From a virus, in the IMG/VR virus record IMGVR_UViG_3300035691_000008, positions 1-49,473 of that record: 49,473 nt of DNA. One strand, written 5' to 3'. The notes beneath the pieces were generated by a model. That model was given only the letters and a program-made list of their open reading frames with translations, had not been told where the DNA came from and did not search any database. Positions 1-8,361 of this stretch are shown here, piece by piece. A program made the position numbers and the translations under genes. Every line of letters begins with the position of its first letter. Position 1 is the first letter of the stretch.

Positions 1-127
1 TGCTCGAGCGGCTCAATGCCGAGGCCGCCCAGCTCGCGCCCGGGAGCCCTCGTGAACCAGCAACCCCTGTTCGTCTGGACACCCCACGGCTACGAACGCG
101 CCAGCGCCGCCGACAACCCCCGCGCCC
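1..127. repeat. Terminal direct repeat, left copy (assembly overlap)
   Basis: These 127 bases are identical to the last 127 bases of the window (49347-49473). The repeat cuts through a gene start and the end of the upstream gene, so it is not a biological terminus in itself. An overlap of exactly 127 is what a de Bruijn assembler with k=127 leaves on a circular or circularly permuted molecule. The non-redundant genome is therefore about 49,346 bp. Confidence 0.95.
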
Positions 128-261
128 GCCCCTGCCCCTACTGCCTCGCCCCAGCCCGACAGCCATGCACAGCACCAGCACCCCGCGGCCGCCGACGCAC
201 CCTCAAGGGCTACCACCCCGCCCGCACCCAACCACCCGACCAGCAGGAGCCCACCACGTGA
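52..261 (+). CDS. Small Cys/His (zinc-finger-like) phage protein
   Basis: A 69-aa protein starting at GTG 52. This start overlaps the TGA of the gene that precedes it on the circle (seen intact at 49398-49401 as GTGA), the junction style used throughout this genome. Residues about 28-51 carry CPYC, then a further Cys, a Gly-Arg stretch and HPAR. This spacing resembles the short zinc-binding modules common in actinophages, so a nucleic-acid-binding or adaptor role is possible but not shown. Its 3' end overlaps the next gene by 4 bp. The window start interrupts its natural context, and the 5' part reappears at the right edge. Confidence 0.75.
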   Translation: MNQQPLFVWTPHGYERASAADNPRARPCPYCLAPARQPCTAPAPRGRRRTLKGYHPARTQPPDQQEPTT

Positions 262-548
262 TCATCGCCAACATCACCCGCCCCGCAGCCCTCTGCCACC
301 GATGCGGCCAGAGCGACCCCGCAGGCGACTTCTGCTCCGAGCCCTGCTTCAAGGCCTGGCACCGCGACCGCCTCGGCCCCGCGCCCAACCAGCTGCTGCT
401 CGACGTCGCCCCACTCATCCAGGCATCAGCAGCCGCCGCCGCCGGCACAGCAGCCGCCAACCTCGCCACCACCATCCAGGCCGCCACCGGCTGGCTCCAA
501 CGAGCCCTCGCGTGGCTCACCTCCGACCACCAGGACATCACCCCATGA
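258..548 (+). CDS. Hypothetical protein with N-terminal zinc-ribbon-like motif
   Basis: A 96-aa protein from GTG 258, which overlaps the previous stop as GTGA. The N-terminal third has CHRCG followed by CSEPC and a following His (residues about 14-35), a four-cysteine arrangement typical of a small treble-clef or zinc-ribbon fold. The C-terminal part is Ala/Thr-rich and probably helical. No enzymatic motif is visible. It sits directly upstream of the RuvC-like resolvase with a 4-bp overlap, so it is co-translated with DNA-processing genes. Function unknown. Confidence 0.75.
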   Translation: MIIANITRPAALCHRCGQSDPAGDFCSEPCFKAWHRDRLGPAPNQLLLDVAPLIQASAAAAAGTAAANLATTIQAATGWLQRALAWLTSDHQDITP

Positions 549-1093
549 CCCGCGTCCTCGGCCTCGACCTCAGCCTCACCGCCACCGGCGTAGCCCAGCT
601 CTACAGCGACGAACACGGCACCGAACCGCCCGTCACATCCTCCATCTGCACCAAGCCCACCGGCCCGCTCATCACGGAACGACGCGACCGGATCCACTAC
701 ATCACCGACACCATCGCCCACCTCGCCGACGGCGCCCAACTGGTCGTCGTCGAAGGCCCCAGCCTCGGCAGCCGCGACGGCCACATCTGGGACCGCGCCG
801 GCCTCTGGTGGACCGTCGCGCACCGCCTCACCCACGCCGGAATCCCGATAGTCGAAATACCGCCCACCGTGCTGAAGAAGTTCGCCACCGGCAAAGGAAA
901 CGCCGTCAAAACAGCCGTCGCCGCCGCCATCACCCGACTCTGGCCGACCGTCGAACCCCGAAACGACAACGAGTTCGACGCACTCGCACTCGCCACCATG
1001 GGCGCCCAACACCTCGGCATCGACGTCCCCACCCGAGCCCACCACGCCGACACCCTCACCAAGATCACCTGGCCCGAAGGAGCAGCACCATGA
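545..1093 (+). CDS. RuvC-like Holliday junction resolvase
   Basis: A 182-aa protein starting at ATG 545, overlapping the upstream stop. The N-terminus GLDLSLTATG (Asp8) is the first beta strand of the RNase H-like fold. Glu70 in VVVEGP, the KKFATGKG segment (about 111-118) and the EFDALALA motif (Asp145) match the remaining acidic active-site and DNA-binding positions of RuvC-type nucleases. It should cleave four-way junctions or branched DNA before packaging. It lies just upstream of the terminase genes, a sensible place for an enzyme that debranches replicating concatemers. Length suits phage RuvC relatives. Family assignment is firm; the exact substrate is inferred. Confidence 0.9.
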   Translation: MTRVLGLDLSLTATGVAQLYSDEHGTEPPVTSSICTKPTGPLITERRDRIHYITDTIAHLADGAQLVVVEGPSLGSRDGHIWDRAGLWWTVAHRLTHAGIPIVEIPPTVLKKFATGKGNAVKTAVAAAITRLWPTVEPRNDNEFDALALATMGAQHLGIDVPTRAHHADTLTKITWPEGAAP

Positions 1094-1347
1094 CCACCTC
1101 CACAACGATGGATGCCTGGGCATCGACCCTCCCGTGGGACTGCCTCGTCCGCGACACAGACTGCTGCTCGCCAACCCACGACCACAGCCCGATGGCCAAC
1201 GACCCGTGCGCCGTCCAGGACTGCGAGCACCTACTCGCCGCCGGCGAGGAGTGCTACGCCGTCACCCAGCTCGGCCGCGACGACGACCGCGAGCAGTGGG
1301 TGTGTTGGCGCCACGTCCGCGACGAACCAGTGGTGGCGACCCGGTGA
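1090..1347 (+). CDS. Hypothetical Cys-rich protein
   Basis: An 85-aa protein whose ATG at 1090 overlaps the RuvC stop. It carries paired cysteines (DCCSP, near residue 25) and CAVQDCEHLL ... CYAV ... CWRH further on, a pattern consistent with a small metal-binding fold. It has no signal peptide or membrane segment. It belongs to a string of short overlapping genes between the resolvase and the terminase. I do not recognise the family. Confidence 0.7.
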   Translation: MTTSTTMDAWASTLPWDCLVRDTDCCSPTHDHSPMANDPCAVQDCEHLLAAGEECYAVTQLGRDDDREQWVCWRHVRDEPVVATR

Positions 1348-1517
1348 GCACCTCTCACTGCCGCGCCGAGCTGTGCCCGAACTGGTCAGGCGATGGCAAC
1401 GTCTGCCCCTGCGCCCTATTCGACCTCGAGCCACGGCCACGGCTCGACCTCGGCAACGACCCAGACGGCGACCTCGAAGGCGCCGACTACCCGCCATTCC
1501 CCGCCAGCTGGCCGTGA
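1344..1517 (+). CDS. Hypothetical 57-aa Cys-containing protein
   Basis: Starts at GTG 1344, overlapping the preceding TGA (GTGA), and ends in the same manner at the next gene. The N-terminal half has Cys residues in the pattern CRAELC ... CPCALF; the rest is acidic and Pro-rich. The coding call rests on the tight coupling with both neighbours and GC-rich third positions. No function can be assigned. Confidence 0.6.
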   Translation: MSTSHCRAELCPNWSGDGNVCPCALFDLEPRPRLDLGNDPDGDLEGADYPPFPASWP

Positions 1518-1666
1518 GCACCTGCAGGGTCTGCGGCTGCCGACTCCTCGACATCGAAGGCCGCGGCATCCACCCCTCATGCGACCGCACCGACGACTGG
1601 TGGTGGCCACCCGAAGCGCAAACCACCTGGCTCACCCAACGAGAGGAGGAGGACCCCACACCATGA
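1514..1666 (+). CDS. Hypothetical 50-aa zinc-ribbon-like protein
   Basis: A very short gene from GTG 1514 (GTGA overlap) to TGA 1666, which in turn overlaps the terminase small subunit start. The product has CRVCGC at the N-terminus and HPSC about 18 residues later, the usual arrangement of a miniature zinc ribbon. The C-terminal coding sequence contains the GA-rich stretch that serves as ribosome binding site for the next gene, which may be its main constraint. Confidence 0.6.
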   Translation: MSTCRVCGCRLLDIEGRGIHPSCDRTDDWWWPPEAQTTWLTQREEEDPTP

Positions 1667-2241
1667 ACAATCCGGGCCGAGGACAGCACGGCAAGTTCAT
1701 CCGCACCAGCGAAACCGCCGAACGACAAGCCGAAGCACTCCGCCTCCGATCCCGCGGACTGTCCTACCAGAAGATCGCCGAAGAGCTGGGCTATAACGAC
1801 GCCAGCGCCGCCAGCAAGGCGATCAAGACCGCTCTCGACGCGACCATCCGCGAGCCCGCCGAAGACGTCCGCGCCCTCGAGCTGGGCCGGCTGGACGACC
1901 TGTACGCGAAGGTGTCGGACATCCTCGACCGGGAGCACTACGCGGTGTCGAACGGGCGGGTGGTGCGGCGGGGGATCGCGCAGCTGGACGAGGCCGGGCA
2001 GCCGGTGCTCGACGAGAAGGGCGAGCCGCGGCTGCGGTGGGTGGACCTGTTGGACGACGGGCCGGCGATGGCCGCGGCTGACCGTCTACTGAGGATTCAG
2101 GAGCGGCGGGCGCGGCTGCTGGGGTTGGACTCGCCGGTGAAGCAGCAGCTGGAGCTGTCCAATGTGGAGGATGTGGCGGCCGCGGTCGCGCTGCTGCGGT
2201 CGGCGCTCACCCCAGCCAGCGAGGGGGAGGGCGGAGCATGA
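1663..2241 (+). CDS. Terminase small subunit-like DNA-binding protein
   Basis: A 192-aa protein with ATG at 1663, preceded by a strong GAGAGGAGGAGG ribosome binding site. The N-terminal part (about 14-65) reads as a helix-turn-helix: RQAEALRLRSRGLSYQKIA followed by an Ala/Ser-rich recognition-helix region. A helical middle section with repeated LDDLYAK and RLLRIQERRARLLGL motifs would suit oligomerisation. Position one gene before the large terminase subunit, HTH plus helical body, and length all fit TerS, which recognises the packaging start. The codon spectrum shifts toward GTG/CTG/GCG after about 1880, which may mark a mosaic joint. TerS proteins diverge strongly, so the call leans on context. 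Confidence 0.75.
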   Translation: MNNPGRGQHGKFIRTSETAERQAEALRLRSRGLSYQKIAEELGYNDASAASKAIKTALDATIREPAEDVRALELGRLDDLYAKVSDILDREHYAVSNGRVVRRGIAQLDEAGQPVLDEKGEPRLRWVDLLDDGPAMAAADRLLRIQERRARLLGLDSPVKQQLELSNVEDVAAAVALLRSALTPASEGEGGA

Positions 2242-2570
2242 TCCGGCGCCTGCTTGGGCTCTGCGAGGGGCGGCACGGTGGGTTCACCGAGGTCCGCTGC
2301 CGGCTACGTCACGGCCACGCCGGCGACCACCGGTTCGGGATCGTCAACCTCGGCGGCCGGCTGACCATGGATCTCGACTATCCGATCAGGACGGTCCGCG
2401 AGCGACCGACCGAGCCGGCCACCCCGGTCCACAGGCCCTACGGAGGAGGGCACCCGATCGGCGGCCACGTCGCGGAGCCGACCGCGGGCCCCGCCGGGCC
2501 GAGCGGCTGTTCGAGCGCCCACCGGCCAGCGGTGTGCCCGCACTGCCCCGACCCAGACCACGGCCGATGA
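2238..2570 (+). CDS. Hypothetical protein between terminase genes
   Basis: A 110-aa protein, ATG 2238, overlapping both neighbours by 4 bp. The N-terminus has a Cys-rich segment with the CRLRHGHAGDH motif, a C-x(n)-H-x-G-x-H pattern found in many tiny actinophage proteins; a C-terminal CPHC adds a second potential metal site. The middle is Pro/Gly-rich and probably disordered. It may be an HNH-like remnant or a packaging accessory, but no catalytic triad is visible. Function unknown. Confidence 0.65.
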   Translation: MIRRLLGLCEGRHGGFTEVRCRLRHGHAGDHRFGIVNLGGRLTMDLDYPIRTVRERPTEPATPVHRPYGGGHPIGGHVAEPTAGPAGPSGCSSAHRPAVCPHCPDPDHGR

Positions 2571-4279
2571 TCACCGACGCTGACCGGCAGCTCGCCGCCC
2601 GCATCGCCGGCGGACTCAGCCCCGCCGGCCGAGCCCAGCTCGCCGCCCAGTTGCGCGCCGAGGCAACCCGGGTCGCGTTCCTCCGCGACAACCCGACCGC
2701 GCTGCACCTGTCCCACACGCTCGACCCCAGCATCGTGCGCACGCCCGCGCTCGAACTCCTCACCCGCGAACTGCACCAGTGCGTCGCCACCCCAGGCGGC
2801 CGGCTCGTCGTGTCGATCCCGCCCCAGGAAGGCAAGTCCACCCTCCTCGGCGCGCTGTGCACCTGGGTGCTCATCGAGAACCCCAACCGCAGGATCGTGT
2901 ACGCCTCCTACGCCGCCGCCCTGGCCCGCAAGTCCGGCCGCGAAGTCCGCTCCATGATCCGCGACAACCACAGCCTGGTCGGGCTGGGCATCTCTACCGA
3001 GCACGCCGACGCCGCCGACTGGGAGCTGGCCGGCCACCGCGGCGGCATGTTCTGCGTCGGCATCGGCGGCGGCCTCACCGGCCGCCCCGCCGAAGTACTC
3101 GTCATCGACGACCCCGTCGGCTCCCAACAGGACGCCGACAGCCAAGTCGTACGCGACGGCATGCACGGCTGGTACTCCAGCGTCGCCCGCACCCGCCTCG
3201 CCCCCGGCGCGGCGCAGATCATCGTGCAAACCCGGTGGCACGAGGACGACCTCGCCGGCCGCAAAGCCAGCGAGGGCTGGCCCGTCGTGAACATCCCTGC
3301 GCTGGCCGACGGCAAGACCCCCGACGCACTCGGTCGCCCACCCGGGACGTGGCTGGTGTCCGCCCGCGGCCGCACCACCACAGAGTGGGAAGACACCAAA
3401 CGCGACGTCGGCGAACGCACCTTCGCCGCCCTCTACCAAGGCCGCCCATCACCACTCGAGGGCGGCAACTTCCGCACCGCCTGGTTCGACATGCACCGCG
3501 TCGCCGAGCTCCCGGCCGGCTGCGACTCGCCCACGATCGTCGTCGACCCCGCCGACAACGAAGGCACCGGCGACGAAGCCGGCATCATCGTCGCCACCCG
3601 CCACCTCCAGACCGGCGTGGTCTACCTGATCGCCGACCTGTCCGCGCGGCTCACCGTCGCCCAGTGGGGCCGCCGCGCACTGCTCGCCGCGATCGAGCAC
3701 GGCGCCCACGCCATCGCCTACGAGCGGTCCCTGTCCGGGCTGCGCAAACGGATCAAGGACGCGTGGGACCTGCTGCACAAGCAGGCCACCGCGCTGCGCA
3801 CCGCGGCCGCCGGCACCGTGCCGAACCTCGACCACGTGCCGGCCGCGGTCGAGTACCTGCACACCCCGATCGACAACGACGAGGCCCGGCAAGCCACGCA
3901 CGAGCAACTCGTCGAGCTCGTCCCGCTCGTCGACCAGGTCCTCGCCGTCCCGCCGGCCGGGCCGCAGGTGAAGCTGATCACCGCCCGCGGGTCGAAAGCC
4001 GACCGGGCCCGCTCGGTCACCGCCACGTTCGAGACCGGGCGCGCCCGGATGGTCGGCCGGCTCCCGCAAGCCGAGCACCAGATGGCCACCTGGCAGGTGG
4101 GTCAGGACTCACCGGACCGCATGGACACGGTCGTGCACGCGGTGATGCTGCTGTCCGGCGCGGTCACAGCCGAGTTTGCTCGGCCAGCAGGGCAGATTCC
4201 CGTACGATCCACGGGTATCGGCGCTGGTGGCGGGCAGATTGTCCGGTCGACTCGATCGGGAGGTGGTGGACGCCGATGA
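2567..4279 (+). CDS. terL: Terminase large subunit (packaging ATPase-nuclease)
   Basis: A 570-aa protein starting at ATG 2567. The N-terminal ATPase has a Walker A-like loop PPQEGKST (about 85-92), a Walker B EVLVIDDP (about 176-183) and a QTRWHEDDL motif (about 221-229) that matches the coupling motif of TerL proteins. The C-terminal part shows VVDPAD (Asp327) as the first acidic residue of the RNase H-like nuclease, a further acidic region near YERSLSGLRKR, and a late Asp in SPDRMDTVVHA. It cuts concatemers and pumps DNA into the prohead through the portal. Length and domain order are normal for TerL. The DNA-end strategy (cos or headful) cannot be read from it. Confidence 0.95.
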   Translation: MITDADRQLAARIAGGLSPAGRAQLAAQLRAEATRVAFLRDNPTALHLSHTLDPSIVRTPALELLTRELHQCVATPGGRLVVSIPPQEGKSTLLGALCTWVLIENPNRRIVYASYAAALARKSGREVRSMIRDNHSLVGLGISTEHADAADWELAGHRGGMFCVGIGGGLTGRPAEVLVIDDPVGSQQDADSQVVRDGMHGWYSSVARTRLAPGAAQIIVQTRWHEDDLAGRKASEGWPVVNIPALADGKTPDALGRPPGTWLVSARGRTTTEWEDTKRDVGERTFAALYQGRPSPLEGGNFRTAWFDMHRVAELPAGCDSPTIVVDPADNEGTGDEAGIIVATRHLQTGVVYLIADLSARLTVAQWGRRALLAAIEHGAHAIAYERSLSGLRKRIKDAWDLLHKQATALRTAAAGTVPNLDHVPAAVEYLHTPIDNDEARQATHEQLVELVPLVDQVLAVPPAGPQVKLITARGSKADRARSVTATFETGRARMVGRLPQAEHQMATWQVGQDSPDRMDTVVHAVMLLSGAVTAEFARPAGQIPVRSTGIGAGGGQIVRSTRSGGGGRR

Positions 4280-4941
4280 CCGCAAGCATCCGCCGCACCA
4301 CCGCCAGCGCAGGCCTCCCCGGGCCAGCGCGCACCGCGCACCAAACCCGCAGCATCACCGTGCGGGTCGACGCCCTCGACGGCGGCATGATGCGCCTGTC
4401 CCAACCCGGCGACGTACGCGGCTGGGCAGTCGTCGCGCGCACCCCGATGGAACTCGCGCGCGGCCTCGGCGAGGCCTTCCGCGAGGCCCAGCTCGCGAAC
4501 TACGCACGGTGGCGCGGCGCGCAGGCCGACCAAGACGCCCTCACCGACCACGTCCCCGGCGACCCGCTCGCCCCGCCCCGCCCGACCTCCTCACGCAAGG
4601 TGCCGCGCCGCGCCCCGCACCGCTCCGACACCCACGACCCGCGCGCCTGGGTCGCCTACGACGACGGCACCTGGTGCTCACCCACTGGCCGCCGCTACGG
4701 CGGCCAGACCAGCCACGTGCAGCGCGTCATGCACCAGCGGGTCCGGCTCGGTCTTCCGCCCGTTCCGGCGGCGCTGGCCGAGGCCCCGCCCGGTCCGTGC
4801 CGGCTCGGCCGCTACCGCAACACGAAACTCGTCGCCGTCCCGGCCGCGCTCGTCGCAGCCGCCACCCCCGCCGCGCGGCCCCGGACCCGCCGCCACCACG
4901 CCCCGCCCGCCAACCAGCTCATCCTGTGGGAGACACCATGA
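4276..4941 (+). CDS. Hypothetical protein
   Basis: A 221-aa protein, ATG 4276 overlapping the TerL stop. Residues 1-20 are low complexity. Residues about 30-80 form a plausible alpha/beta domain (SITVRVDALDGGMM, then a helical stretch). A central segment with WVAYDDGTWCSPTGRRYGG and an Arg/His-rich tail suggest nucleic-acid contact. No recognised catalytic motif. It lies between TerL and the portal, where phages often carry packaging or head accessory genes. I do not recognise the family. Confidence 0.75.
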   Translation: MTASIRRTTASAGLPGPARTAHQTRSITVRVDALDGGMMRLSQPGDVRGWAVVARTPMELARGLGEAFREAQLANYARWRGAQADQDALTDHVPGDPLAPPRPTSSRKVPRRAPHRSDTHDPRAWVAYDDGTWCSPTGRRYGGQTSHVQRVMHQRVRLGLPPVPAALAEAPPGPCRLGRYRNTKLVAVPAALVAAATPAARPRTRRHHAPPANQLILWETP

Positions 4942-5273
4942 ACGCGCCCGTCAACGCCGTCCGAGCCCGCTACTACCCGGCGGCCGTGCTGCTGCCCGGC
5001 GAGCAGCAGCCCTGGCAGCGCGTCGCCGTCTACCTCGCCGACGACGGCATCCACATCTACCGCCAGCCCACCGAGCAGGCCGACTTCGAGGCCCCCGTCA
5101 ACTGGGACGCCACGCACCTGCCCGCCGTGCCGAACGCCGCCGGCATCTACGTCACGCTCGCCGACGGCGGGGTCGTCAGCATCACCGCGAACACCGGCTG
5201 CTCCAGCTGCGGGTCTCGCCTCGCGCAGTGGGCCGGGCCGAGCTGGGCACGGTTCGAGCGAGCGCGCGGATGA
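4938..5273 (+). CDS. Hypothetical protein
   Basis: A 111-aa protein, ATG 4938 in an ATGA-type overlap. The sequence is rich in beta-type segments (WQRVAVYLADDGIHIYRQ; GIYVTLADGGVVSITAN) and ends with GCSSCGSRLAQWAGP, a CxxC pair near the C-terminus. It looks like a small beta-sandwich or beta-barrel accessory. No membrane segment. Co-translated with its neighbours in the late operon. Confidence 0.7.
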   Translation: MNAPVNAVRARYYPAAVLLPGEQQPWQRVAVYLADDGIHIYRQPTEQADFEAPVNWDATHLPAVPNAAGIYVTLADGGVVSITANTGCSSCGSRLAQWAGPSWARFERARG

Positions 5274-5410
5274 TCTACTTCCTCGTCGGGGTCGTCATCG
5301 CCGCCGCGATCCACAGCTGCACCCACGACTACGCCGGCCACAACGTGCCCCGCGAGCTGTGGGACGGCATCACCAACGCTGTCGGCCATCTGGCCTGGTG
5401 GCGACGATGA
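5270..5410 (+). CDS. Small membrane protein
   Basis: A 46-aa peptide starting at ATG 5270, which overlaps the previous TGA. Residues 2-16 (IYFLVGVVIAAAI) form one likely transmembrane helix, followed by a short polar tail rich in His and Trp. The overlap at both ends (next ATG at 5407) supports it being a gene. It may act with the next gene, also a membrane protein. Function unknown. Confidence 0.65.
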   Translation: MIYFLVGVVIAAAIHSCTHDYAGHNVPRELWDGITNAVGHLAWWRR

Positions 5411-5715
5411 ACCGGCCCTCGCTCCAGGCGACAGACCGAGTCGTGGACGCGCTCGCCACCTACCGGCTGACCAGGCTGTGGACACGCGACTCCCTCCCAC
5501 CCGTCGTGCACGCCCGTCACGCTTGGCTCGACCGCTTCGGCAACCACCCGCTGGGCGACCTCGCCGAGTGCGCCTGGTGCTCCAGCTGGTGGATCGCCCT
5601 CGGCGTCACCGCGGCCCGCGCCATCGCCCCCAAGGCGTGGCAACTGGTCGCGGTACCGCTGGCCTACAGCGCGGTCGCCGGATGGCTCGCCGACCAGGAG
5701 CGGCCACCGCAGTAG
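5407..5715 (+). CDS. DUF1360-like small membrane protein
   Basis: A 102-aa protein, ATG 5407. The pattern ATYRLTRLWTRD (17-28), then LAECAWCSSWWIAL (52-65), then two hydrophobic helices (about 63-75 and 79-94) matches the DUF1360 family, whose hallmark is an early Arg-rich helix followed by a C-x-W-C-S/L-x-W/F-W motif at the start of a membrane helix. Members are widespread in actinobacteria and their phages but have no established role. It sits immediately before the portal gene. Confidence 0.75.
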   Translation: MNRPSLQATDRVVDALATYRLTRLWTRDSLPPVVHARHAWLDRFGNHPLGDLAECAWCSSWWIALGVTAARAIAPKAWQLVAVPLAYSAVAGWLADQERPPQ

Positions 5716-5736
5716 CCGGAACGGGAGGCCGCAGGG

Positions 5737-8361
5737 GTGGGGCTGTTCAACCGGCGACCCGAACCCAACCAACCACGGCCGCCCCGCGTGATCCGGGCCG
5801 CCGGGCAGCGCATCGACCTCACCAGCACCCGCGAGATGAACCTGCTGCACGCCACGCGGCAGCAGTGGCAGCGCGACGCCTGGGCCTACCGCGACATGAT
5901 CGGCGAACTGCGCGACGCGATGCGGGTCCGCGCCCGCGGTGTCGCGAAAGCCCGCTTCTACGTCGCCGAGTTCCAAGCCTGGCCCGAAGCGCCGATCCCC
6001 GTCGACGACGACACCAACTCGACCCTCGACCGGCAGATGTGCGACGACGCCGTCGGCAACCTCGACCGGCTCCCGCTCGACGTAGACCCCGAGGGATTCA
6101 TCGCCCGGCTCGCCGAGAACCTCGCGCTGGTCGGCGAGGGCTACATCCACGGCCGTGTCGACGACGACGGCGAAGAGCTGTGGGCCGTCCGCTCCGTGGA
6201 CGAGGTCAAGTTCTCCATCGGCGCGCCGACAATGATCTCCGAGTTCCCCGACGCACCGCAGGACCTATGGCACAAGGTCGACCCCGAGGCCGAGGAGGTG
6301 CTGCGCTGCTGGGTTCGGCACCCCCGCTGGGGTGGGCTGCCCGACTCGCCGCTGCGCGCGGTCCTCGACGTGTGCGAGGACATCGTCCTGATCGGCCGCG
6401 AGCTGCGCGCAGCCTCCCGCTCCCGCGCGGCCGCGAACGGCATCCTCCTGGTCCCCGACGGCGTCACCGTCCTGCGCGCCGCAACCAACGACGACGACGA
6501 CGAGACCGTCGACACGAACCGGTTCATGACCCAGCTGACGGCGATGATGCTCGCCCCGATCCAGAACGAGGGGGAGGCCGGCGCGGTCGTCCCCGCCGTC
6601 ATCAAGGGCGCGCTCGACGACCTGGCCGGCATCCGGCACCTGCGCCTCGAACGGGAGGACAGCGAGCGCCTCATCGAGAAGCTGCAGGCCGCGATCCGCC
6701 GTCTCGGCGGTGGCCTGGAAGTGCCGATGGAGAAGGTCACCGGCATGGGCCAGGTGAACCACTGGGGCTCCTGGCAGCTGGACTACCTCGACACCCGCGA
6801 CTATTCCGAGCCGCTCGCCGCCACCGTCGCCGGCTGCCTCACCCAGGCGGTGATCCGCCCGGCGCTGCGGGTACTGGGCCACCCGCGTGACCAGATCCGC
6901 CGCATCGGGGTGTGGTACGACCTGTCGGCGCTCACCGAGGCCCCAGACCGCGGCCAGGACACCAAGGACGCGCACGACCGGCTCTTGATCAGCGACGAGG
7001 CCGGCCGCCGCGGTCTCGGGTTCACAGACGACGACGCGCCCAGCGATGAGGAGTACCGGCGCCGGATCGCCGCCCGCACCCTGATCGACCCGGCGACTGC
7101 CGCGCAGGTGCTGCTGCAGGCGCAGCGCTCGGTCATCACCATCCCCTCGACCGTCGTGCAGCCCGACAACCAGCGGGCTGTGCCGGCGGCGCAGCTGCCC
7201 GCGGCAGAGCCGGTCGCCGCCGGCCCTGGGCAGCCGCCCGGTGATCCGCTGCCGCGCGCGGCACGTCCACCGACGGTGGTCGCTGCCGCCGCGCCCGCCT
7301 GGCAGGTCGACGTCGACACCGCCCGCCGGCTCACCGACGTCGACACAGCGCTGCGCGAGAAGATCCTCACCGCCGCCAACGCCGAGGTGGAGCGCGCGAT
7401 CGAACGCGCCGGCGGCCGGCTCCGCAACGCCGTGCGCAACCACAAGCCGCTCGCCGCGCAGCTCGTCGGCATCGACGCCCAGCTCGTCGGGATCACCCTC
7501 GGCCGCGACCAGGTCGCCGAGTTTGGCATCGACCAGACGAAGATCCTCACCGACACCTACGACCGGCTGCGGGACCGCTTCACCGCCTGGGTGACCGCCG
7601 CCATCGACGAGATCACCAGCCTCGTCGTGCGCCTGCTGCGGCTGCCCGCCGGCAGCCCGGCCGCCACGCAGGTCGAGTCCGCGCTGCAGCAGCGGCTCAC
7701 CGCCAGGGTCGACGCCGGCTGGCAGAACCTCCACGCCGCGCTCGACGCCGCCACCGCCGACCACCTCTACGCACCGCCCCCGGCGCACGAGCACGGCGAA
7801 AACCCCGGCACCGTGCTGTCCGTGTCAGCAGTACGCGACGCGCTCGCCATCGTCAGCAGCACCCACACCGCACCCACCCCGCCCGGCCACCCGGTCGACG
7901 GGCTGGCCACCGGCGCGACCGTCACCACCCTGCTCGTCGACCAGGGCGCCAGCCCCCTCGGGTTCGAGTGGCGCTACGGCATCACCAGCGTCCACCGCTT
8001 CGAGCCGCACCACCGCCTCGACGGCGCCCGGTTCACCCGCTGGGGCGCAGCTGTCCTGTCCACGGCCGGCACCGGCGGCGAATGGGTCGGCCCCACCTAC
8101 GCGCCCGGCGACCACCGCGGGTGCCTGTGCGACTTCACCACCATCTGGGCGACACCACCCGCGGACGGCACCTCCTACGGCGAGCTGCTCGCACCCGACT
8201 CGCCGGCGATGGCCAACATCCGCCAGCTCGCCGAGCTGGACGACGCCGCCGGCCGGGTCGGCACCCAGGCGCAGCGCGACCGCGACGCGCGCGACGAGAT
8301 CCTCGCGCTGCAGGCCCGCCACATCACCGACTACCAGCACGGCACCGGGAGAGCAGCATGA
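5737..8361 (+). CDS. Portal protein fused to MuF-like head morphogenesis domain
   Basis: An 874-aa protein. GTG 5737 is chosen because GGGAGG lies just upstream at about 5723. Residues about 20-480 look like a siphovirus portal: a helical wing with repeated Arg/Glu helices, the EGYIHGRVDDDGEELW strand pair and the long helix around SERLIEKLQAAIRRL. A Pro/Ala-rich linker (about 480-525) leads to a second helical region and then FEWRYGITSVHRFEPHHRL (about 743-761) and HRGCLCDF (about 793-800), the signature of the MuF/SPP1 gp7-like minor head domain. The fused protein would form the dodecameric DNA channel and carry the minor head function on the same chain. A portal of about 500 aa plus a MuF domain of about 350 aa accounts for the length. 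Confidence 0.88.
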   Translation: MGLFNRRPEPNQPRPPRVIRAAGQRIDLTSTREMNLLHATRQQWQRDAWAYRDMIGELRDAMRVRARGVAKARFYVAEFQAWPEAPIPVDDDTNSTLDRQMCDDAVGNLDRLPLDVDPEGFIARLAENLALVGEGYIHGRVDDDGEELWAVRSVDEVKFSIGAPTMISEFPDAPQDLWHKVDPEAEEVLRCWVRHPRWGGLPDSPLRAVLDVCEDIVLIGRELRAASRSRAAANGILLVPDGVTVLRAATNDDDDETVDTNRFMTQLTAMMLAPIQNEGEAGAVVPAVIKGALDDLAGIRHLRLEREDSERLIEKLQAAIRRLGGGLEVPMEKVTGMGQVNHWGSWQLDYLDTRDYSEPLAATVAGCLTQAVIRPALRVLGHPRDQIRRIGVWYDLSALTEAPDRGQDTKDAHDRLLISDEAGRRGLGFTDDDAPSDEEYRRRIAARTLIDPATAAQVLLQAQRSVITIPSTVVQPDNQRAVPAAQLPAAEPVAAGPGQPPGDPLPRAARPPTVVAAAAPAWQVDVDTARRLTDVDTALREKILTAANAEVERAIERAGGRLRNAVRNHKPLAAQLVGIDAQLVGITLGRDQVAEFGIDQTKILTDTYDRLRDRFTAWVTAAIDEITSLVVRLLRLPAGSPAATQVESALQQRLTARVDAGWQNLHAALDAATADHLYAPPPAHEHGENPGTVLSVSAVRDALAIVSSTHTAPTPPGHPVDGLATGATVTTLLVDQGASPLGFEWRYGITSVHRFEPHHRLDGARFTRWGAAVLSTAGTGGEWVGPTYAPGDHRGCLCDFTTIWATPPADGTSYGELLAPDSPAMANIRQLAELDDAAGRVGTQAQRDRDARDEILALQARHITDYQHGTGRAA

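Noticed and set aside
1-127. Biological direct terminal repeat of a linear phage genome
   Set aside because: The repeat cuts through two genes, has no terminal or cos-like features, and its length equals a common assembler k-mer. An assembly overlap is more likely.
2779-4275. Long Arg/Pro-rich plus-strand frame overlapping the terminase gene
   Set aside because: Only the part from 4276 on is a real gene. The upstream part is out of frame with TerL, which has intact Walker and nuclease motifs.
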